DNA from: Purshia tridentata
Lineage: Eukaryota > Streptophyta > Magnoliopsida > Rosales > Rosaceae
Assembly (NCBI GenBank): GCA_003254885.1
Contig: QANT01005433.1
Location: forward strand, 1 to 22,211
Length of the DNA: 22,211 bases
Direction of reading: 5' to 3'
Shown here: positions 16,676-22,211 of the stretch, in pieces
Position numbering within the stretch: position 1 is the stretch's first letter
How the letters are laid out: every line of letters begins with the position of its first letter
Translations under genes and position numbers: made by a program
The notes under the pieces: generated by a model
Databases searched by the model: none
Seen by the model: only the letters and a program-made list of their open reading frames with translations
Told to the model about the DNA's origin: nothing

Positions 16676-19600
16676 ATGTTCATGCAAAGCCCACGAATTC
16701 TCTTTCTTTTTGGAGTCCTATTACTCCAATACTCATGCTTCTTTCAGTTGGCCATATCTTCAACTTCAAAGTTGACAGATCAATCTGCTCTCCTTGCCAT
16801 CAAATCTAAACTCACATTTGACCCCACCAATACTATCTTGGGTGGTAATTGGACCACCAAAACAAGCTTCTGTAATTGGATTGGGGTCACTTGTAGTAAG
16901 CATAGGCAAAGAGTCACAGCCTTGGACCTTTCCTTTATGGGTCTCCACGGCACCATTTCCCCACATATTGGCAATCTCTCCTTCCTTGTCTCACTTGATC
17001 TACAAAATAACAGCTTCTTTGGGGTCTTGCCCAATGAAATCAATCGTTTGCGTCGCTTGGAGATTCTTATATTGAGAAGTAACTGGTTGGTAGGAAACAT
17101 CCCTACAACTTTAGTTCGTTGCAAGAAGCTCAAAACCATATCCCTCGCAATAAACAAGCTGAGTGGTCAAATACCTAAAGAGTTGGGTTCCTTACCCAGG
17201 CTTCAGAAATTATCTCTTGGTGCAAACAATCTTGTGGGTGAAATTCCGTCATCTTTGGGTAACATTCCAACATTAGAAGAATTGAGTTGCAGCAAAAATG
17301 GCCTCACAGGGTCATTCCCTACTGCTCTCCTCAACCTTTCTTCTCTAGTAATTTTTTCTCTAGGAGAAAATAACATTTCAGGAACTCTGCCAGTGGATCT
17401 TTGCCTGTGCTGGCCTAATATTCAAGGCATTTATTTCTCCTTCAACCAAGTAAGTGGCCAGATCCCTTCAAGCATTGACCAATGCAAAGAGATTGTGGTC
17501 CTATCTCTATCATACAATATGCTTTCCGGAAGTATTCCAGAAGAAATTGGGACTTTAAAAAATCTTGAAACGCTTTATCTTGGCAATAATAGCATCACTG
17601 GCACCATACCTCCTACCGTAGGTAACTTATCCAACTTGAAGTTCTTTGGTATTACGAATAATCACATTACGGGAAGTATTCCAAGGGATTTGGGACGTCT
17701 TTCTAATCTACTTCTTTTGTCAGTTTCTCGAAATAGCCTAAAAGGTGAAATACCTCATGAAATTTTCAACATGTCTTCCTTACAAACATTCTCCGTAGCA
17801 CTTAATTTCCTTACTGGGACATTCCCACCAAACACTCAAGTGTACTTACCAAACATTGAATTGCTTTATTTTGGGAGCAATCAAATTACTGGATATTTGC
17901 CATCCTACTTTCCAAATTTTACTAAGCTTCTTCAGCTTGATGTTTCCAGCAACTTCCTTTATGGACCGGTACCCATGAATCTTGGTAGCTTAAAACACCT
18001 CCAATTGCTTTCTTTGAATGAAAATCAATTAATAGGGGAACCTGGAGTACCTGAACTTAGATTCCTTATTTCTTTATTTGAAAGCAGTACACTCGAAGTC
18101 TTAGTTTTGGATGAAAATCCCTTGAATGGCATCATACCAGAATCCTTTGGGAACTACTCTTCTTCCCTCCAGATTTTTTATGCAGTTGAGTGCCAAATCA
18201 GGGGTCATATACTCAACTCAATTGGTTCCTTTCAACAATTGACCACTATTTACTTGTCTGACAACAATATGAGTGGAAAAATACCATCATCTATTGGAGG
18301 ATTGGAGATGTTGCAGAGATTATACCTTGCCAACAACAATATTGAAGGCTTCATTCCAGATGAGATTTGTCTTCTGAGGAACTTGGGAGAACTATCACTA
18401 GAAAATAATAAAATCTTTGGATTGATCCCAAACTGTGTAGGAAACCTTAGTTTTCTTCAAAAAGTTTTCCTAAATTCCAATAGACTCGCATCATCAATAC
18501 CCGCGAATGTATGGAACCTTGAGAGTCTCTTGTTCTTAAACTTGTCATCCAATTCTTTCAGTGGATACTTGCCTCCAAGCATGAAAAAGTCGATTGCAAT
18601 TCAAATGATAGATATATCTTGGAACCAAATTACAGGGAACATTTCAATCCTCATAGAAGCTTTTCAAAGCATAAACTCCCTAAATCTGTCAAACAACTTG
18701 TTTTTAGGGTCTATTCCAAATGCTTTGGGTGATATGAAAGGGTTGGAGTTTTTGGACCTGTCACACAATACTTTGTCTGGCCCAATACCAAAGTCTCTTG
18801 AAAAACTCAAATATCTCAAGTATTTGAATTTCTCTTTTAATAAGCTTTCTGGAGAGATTCCGTCTAGTGGACCTTTTGTCAACTTCACTTCCCTATCTTT
18901 TTTGGAGAACAGAGCACTTTGTGGGAGACAAGATTTTGGAGTCCCACCTTGCAAGACCCATGGCACTCAAAAATCCAAGACATCATATCTTTTTCTCAAA
19001 TATGTTCTTCCAGCTATTGCATCAATAGTGATTGTCATAGCTCTCATTTATATGGTGACACGATGCCGGAAAACAAATGTAGCCACTACATGCACGATTG
19101 AAGAGTTAACAAAAAAAGAGCATGAAATGATATCATATATAGAACTTCGTCGTGCTACAAATGACTTCTGTGAAAGCAACTCATTGGGAGTGGGAAGTTT
19201 TGGCTCTGTGTACAAAGGGATACTCTCTAATGGGACTATTGTTGCTGTCAAAGTTCTAAATTTGCAGATGGAGGGTGCCATTAAAAGTTTTGATGCGGAA
19301 TGCAATGTGTGGCGAACAATCCGGCATAGAAATCTTGTCAGGGTCATAACTACATGCTCGAGCCCTGAGGTAAGAGCTTTGGTGCTACAATATATGTCCA
19401 ATGGAAGCCTTGAGAGGTGGTTGTACTCGCACAACTACTGTTTGAATCTTCTACAAAGAGTAAGCATAATGATCGATATTGCATCTGCATTGGAATATCT
19501 CCATCAGGGTCAGTCAGAGCTTGTGGTGCACTGTGATTTGAAACCTAGCAATGTCCTTCTTGATGAAGACATGGTTGCACATGTGGGAGATTTTGGTCTT

Positions 19601-20956
19601 TCAAAAATATTAGCAAAAAACAAGGATGCAACACAAACAAAAACTCTCGGTACACTTGGCTATCTTGCACCAGGTAAATCCATTACGTTTTTCGTTTCAT
19701 GCAAATCAAAGTAATTTATAGCTGTATTCGATAAACATAATTATCGAATAAATACACAGTTTGGTCAAAAAATCATTCTTTAATTACAGACTGTCTATTT
19801 ACTCGCTAACAATTATACAACCCAACGATTTTTGATTGATTTGATTTTTTATAGAAATGATTTTTAATAAATGATCTAAAAAAGAACGGTTTCGATCTTG
19901 AGCCGGCACACCGAAAAGATGAATTGGCTTGAAGGACAAGCTGGTCTTGAGCGCCTAAGCATTACCCATAATTTAATTAGCTAGAGAACTAAGTAGTTAT
20001 ACTTTAGTGTAGATATTTCATTTTTTTTTTTTATAGCAGTGCAGCCTCAAAGTTTTAAAGTAATATGTTCAATGTTACTTCTCTATTTTTTATGGTAATG
20101 AACCCAAGGCGTACAGGTAACGGTTTAGTTTTACTTTTTGACAATCTATTTTCTTAAAATCTCATGCAAGGTTACGTATCCATTACATATTGTAATTTCC
20201 TTAAAATAGCTAGTATGATGCAGACATAAAGGAAAAACACAAAAAAGTGACTAGTAGATTTAATGTTGATATAAAATTACTAGTTAAATCTTCTAAATCT
20301 AACGAAAGTTGGTGAAAATTAATCATTATTGTTAAAATTCATCCTGAAATTTGAAATCTTGTGGGTATATATATACATATGTCTGAAAAGTTTGGAGTAT
20401 ATCATGTATATGGTATAATAATTCTATGGTTTCCCAATTGCTTTAAATTTTCACAGAATATGGTTCGGAAGGAAAAGTGTCCGCCAAGGGTGATGTTTAT
20501 AGTTTCGGAATTATGTTGTTAGAGATTGTTACAAGAAAGAAACCCACGGAAGAGATGTTTTCTGGAGAACTGACTTTGAGGCAATGGATAAATGCGTCAC
20601 TTCCAGAAAATATAATGAGAATCGTGGACAATGGTTTATTGAGAAAGGGTGATGTTTATAGTTTCGGAATTATGTTGTTCGAGATTGTTACAAGAAAGAA
20701 ACCCACGAAAGAGATGTTTTCTGGAGAACTGACTTTGAGGCAATGGATAAATGCGTCACTTCCAGACAATATAATGAGAATCGTGGACAATGGTTTATTG
20801 AGTGTAGAAGACAAAAGAGATGTAATTGTCCTACATAGAATCCTTTTGTCCATCATGGATGTAGGCATGATGTGTTCTATGGAATCTCCGAAAGAACGAA
20901 TCGACATTAAAGACGTGGTGCCCAAGCTTAACAAAATCAAATTGGCGCTTCTTTAA
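16676..20956 (+). CDS. LRR receptor-like serine/threonine kinase, subfamily XII type, with kinase duplication
   Basis: Exons 16676-19673 and 20457-20956, joined in phase 1 (CCA G|AA, restoring the APE motif), give 1165 aa. Residues 1 to about 28 are a signal peptide. An N-cap with CNWIGVTC follows, then about 27 LRRs (consensus LxxLxLxxNxLxGxIP), a Cys pair (ALCGRQDFGVPPC), and one transmembrane helix at about 777-794. The kinase starts at about 836, with GVGSFGSVYKG, VAVK (K859), HCDLKPSN (D954, non-RD) and DFG (D972). Architecture and intron position fit the FLS2/EFR/XA21 group, plasma-membrane receptors that mostly sense microbial patterns; the ligand is unknown. Residues 1010-1062 are repeated as 1063-1115 (DVYSFG and following helices), about 53 residues more than the family norm. 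This would insert a second subdomain IX-X and probably disturbs the kinase fold, so the gene may be a recent pseudogene. The first of two nearby ATGs (16676, 16682) is used. Confidence 0.88.
19674..20456 (+). other. Intron of the LRR-RLK gene
   Basis: 783 bp, GTAAAT...TTTTCACAG, splitting the Glu codon of the APE motif. Retention would end the protein after 1012 aa, within the kinase. The interior is AT-rich, with no RNA gene or transposon end recognised. Confidence 0.88.
20486..20803 (+). repeat. 159-bp in-frame tandem duplication in the kinase exon
   Basis: 20486-20644 and 20645-20803 are head-to-tail copies with an exact 159-bp (53-codon) period. They differ at only about four positions: TTA/TTC (L to F), GAA/AAA (E to K), GAA/GAC (E to D), and the last codon AGA/AGT (R to S). 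Reading frame is kept through both. Confidence 0.96.
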
Positions 20957-21148
20957 GACACATGTACTATGGTGTTTGAGACTACTGTTTTGGAATTTTA
21001 TGTGAATGCACACCAATAATATAATGTGAAAATTTGTTCTGCACCTTGTCTCTTGTAAGTGTGTGTGTGTAACTTTGTACTTCGGTTTGTGTTTCTTCTT
21101 AAACCAAATATTTTTCTCTTATGTAGAGTATGTATGTGAATGCCAAAA
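20957..21148 (+). other. Presumed 3' UTR of the LRR-RLK gene
   Basis: AATAAT at about 21014 followed by TGTG/T-rich sequence (TGTGTGTGTGTAAC near 21060) could act as a weak plant poly(A) signal. No canonical AATAAA is seen. The end is uncertain. Confidence 0.4.
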
Positions 21149-22097
21149 CTTCGATACAGTAGAACAACAGTCAAGACACATTCTTTGATTATGAAAAATG
21201 TTACATTGTAGTTAGATTTTTCTCAATCATTCAGTGAATGAGGAATTAAGCTTTATAAAAAGTTATTCCAAGTCAAGCTAGCAATTTACAAAAGTAGTAC
21301 AAGTCAAGTCTAAGCAACACAAACCAAAGTTTTCCACATACCAAAGTTATTCTAGTTCCCCTGCATGTACACCTATTTGTTTGTTATTTTCTCATATATA
21401 AAGTTTAACACCTGGAACGGGTGAAAGAAAATAGGTACATGCAATAAACTCCTAGCATATCATAATCATAACAAATTAACAACACAAGAAGTTTTATCAT
21501 CTGTTTTTCAAATTCCTTCGTGCCTCATAAATCAAATCAATCAGGCCGGCATTCTATCTGCTATAAGTATGAGTAGCAGCCAAATTTGGAAAATCGAATT
21601 TCTTGAAGATTGTGTCATCACATTGACAATCATTTCTGATTTATCTGCATGAAGATAACATACACATGTAGATGAATTCAAAACAACGACATGGCTAGTG
21701 TACAATATATGGATCTGTTCATAAGTTCCAAAAACTAACTATTTTCTCCCCCCATCATTAATACTAGCACGGAAGCCTTCATTCATCCCAAACCTGTTGA
21801 CCATCACTTTTCCGTACCCATAATTCAAGTAATTACTTCACCTGTTCACATCAGTTAACTCAAAATATCTTGTTGATGAAAAAAATGGGGAATTTCTACA
21901 CCAACTTAGATGTGGAGCTTGTTGGTGATATTCAAGGAGAAATGGTAGACCAGCACAAAATAAGGTCAAGGGAGTGGCATTGGTGTAGTACCAGCCAACC
22001 AACCTCCAATGATAAAGTTAGGAAGTGTTTGAGAGTAATTGGTATGGGTGATATTCAGTTAAAGTGGATGAAGAAAGACCAGAGCAAGTATAGAAAT
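21149..22097. other. About 950-bp segment absent from the left paralogous flank
   Basis: At left, GCCAAAACT runs straight into AGTTTCCATATATAC (about 13833-13855). At right, the same two pieces are separated by this segment. It looks like an insertion in the right copy or a deletion in the left. An open frame at 21870-22118 has no recognised domain. Part of it (CCAGCCAACCAACCTCCAATG) resembles plant interspersed repeats, but I cannot name a family. Confidence 0.45.
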
Positions 22098-22211
22098 CTA
22101 GTTTCCATATATACATAACAAAAATCAAACTCATTAGTTCTTTCACCTTTCTCTCCTTCAATACTTACTAATTAAACATATATATGCTGAAATTATGATT
22201 ATTTTTTCTAC
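22098..22211 (+). repeat. 114-bp direct repeat, right copy (runs off window)
   Basis: Matches 13840-13953 with one visible mismatch and continues to the last base of the window. The distance between copies is 8258 bp, spanning the pseudo-promoter and the LRR-RLK gene. Confidence 0.92.

Noticed and set aside
16766..19434. Several 60-128 aa frames inside the LRR-RLK exon, on both strands
   Set aside because: Shadows of the long sense frame; codon bias and homology support only the + strand receptor frame.
21870..22118. 82-aa frame near the right edge
   Set aside because: It runs through a probable insertion boundary at 22098 into the non-coding 114-bp repeat, and no domain is recognised.
1..22211. 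CRISPR arrays, tRNA or rRNA genes
   Set aside because: No regularly spaced repeats with unique spacers, no tRNA-like cloverleaf and no rRNA similarity were noticed by eye. A covariance-model scan could not be run.

Overview
This is nuclear DNA from a flowering plant, most likely a eudicot and possibly Rosaceae (a guess from overall gene and repeat character). The evidence is a 15-exon gene with plant-type AT-rich introns, an LRR receptor kinase with the intron position typical of subfamily XII, Copia-type LTR retrotransposon copies, and short MITE-like elements.

Layout. Positions 1-789 hold no gene I recognise; there are two very short candidate ORFs. Positions 800-1191 look like remnants of an older retroelement. 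A 711-bp solo LTR (1192-1902) sits in it, flanked by a perfect 5-bp target duplication. After a single undetermined base (2027) comes a partial tandem Copia array: 5'-truncated internal region, LTR, second internal region, LTR (2028-5715). The internal regions encode only a shortened Gag with a zinc knuckle and an aspartic protease. There is no integrase, reverse transcriptase or RNase H, so the family is non-autonomous here. Copy 1 carries a +1 frameshift and copy 2 is open.

Positions 6430-12169 are a complete gene for an FGGY-family carbohydrate (pentulose/ribulose-type) kinase. I resolved 15 exons whose phases all agree, giving 583 aa. One intron is GC-AG. An upstream in-frame ATG at 6292 could add 46 residues.

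Positions 12572-22211 are a rearranged LRR receptor-kinase cluster. A truncated, frameshifted LRR pseudogene (12572-13593) is broken by two MITE-like elements. It is followed by duplicated promoter modules without a coding region, a purine-rich degenerate repeat tract, a second promoter set, and a two-exon LRR-RLK gene (16676-20956). That gene has a signal peptide, about 27 LRRs, one transmembrane helix and a non-RD kinase. Its kinase carries a 159-bp in-frame tandem duplication of subdomains IX-X, which probably makes it non-functional or altered. The last 114 bases of the window repeat 13840-13953, which suggests that the locus belongs to a tandem array continuing to the right.

The sugar kinase is a housekeeping metabolic gene and the receptor kinase is probably an immune-type receptor. 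Nothing indicates that they work together. I see no convincing new multi-gene system; the most unusual items are the kinase-domain duplication, the tandem non-autonomous LTR array and the GC-AG intron.
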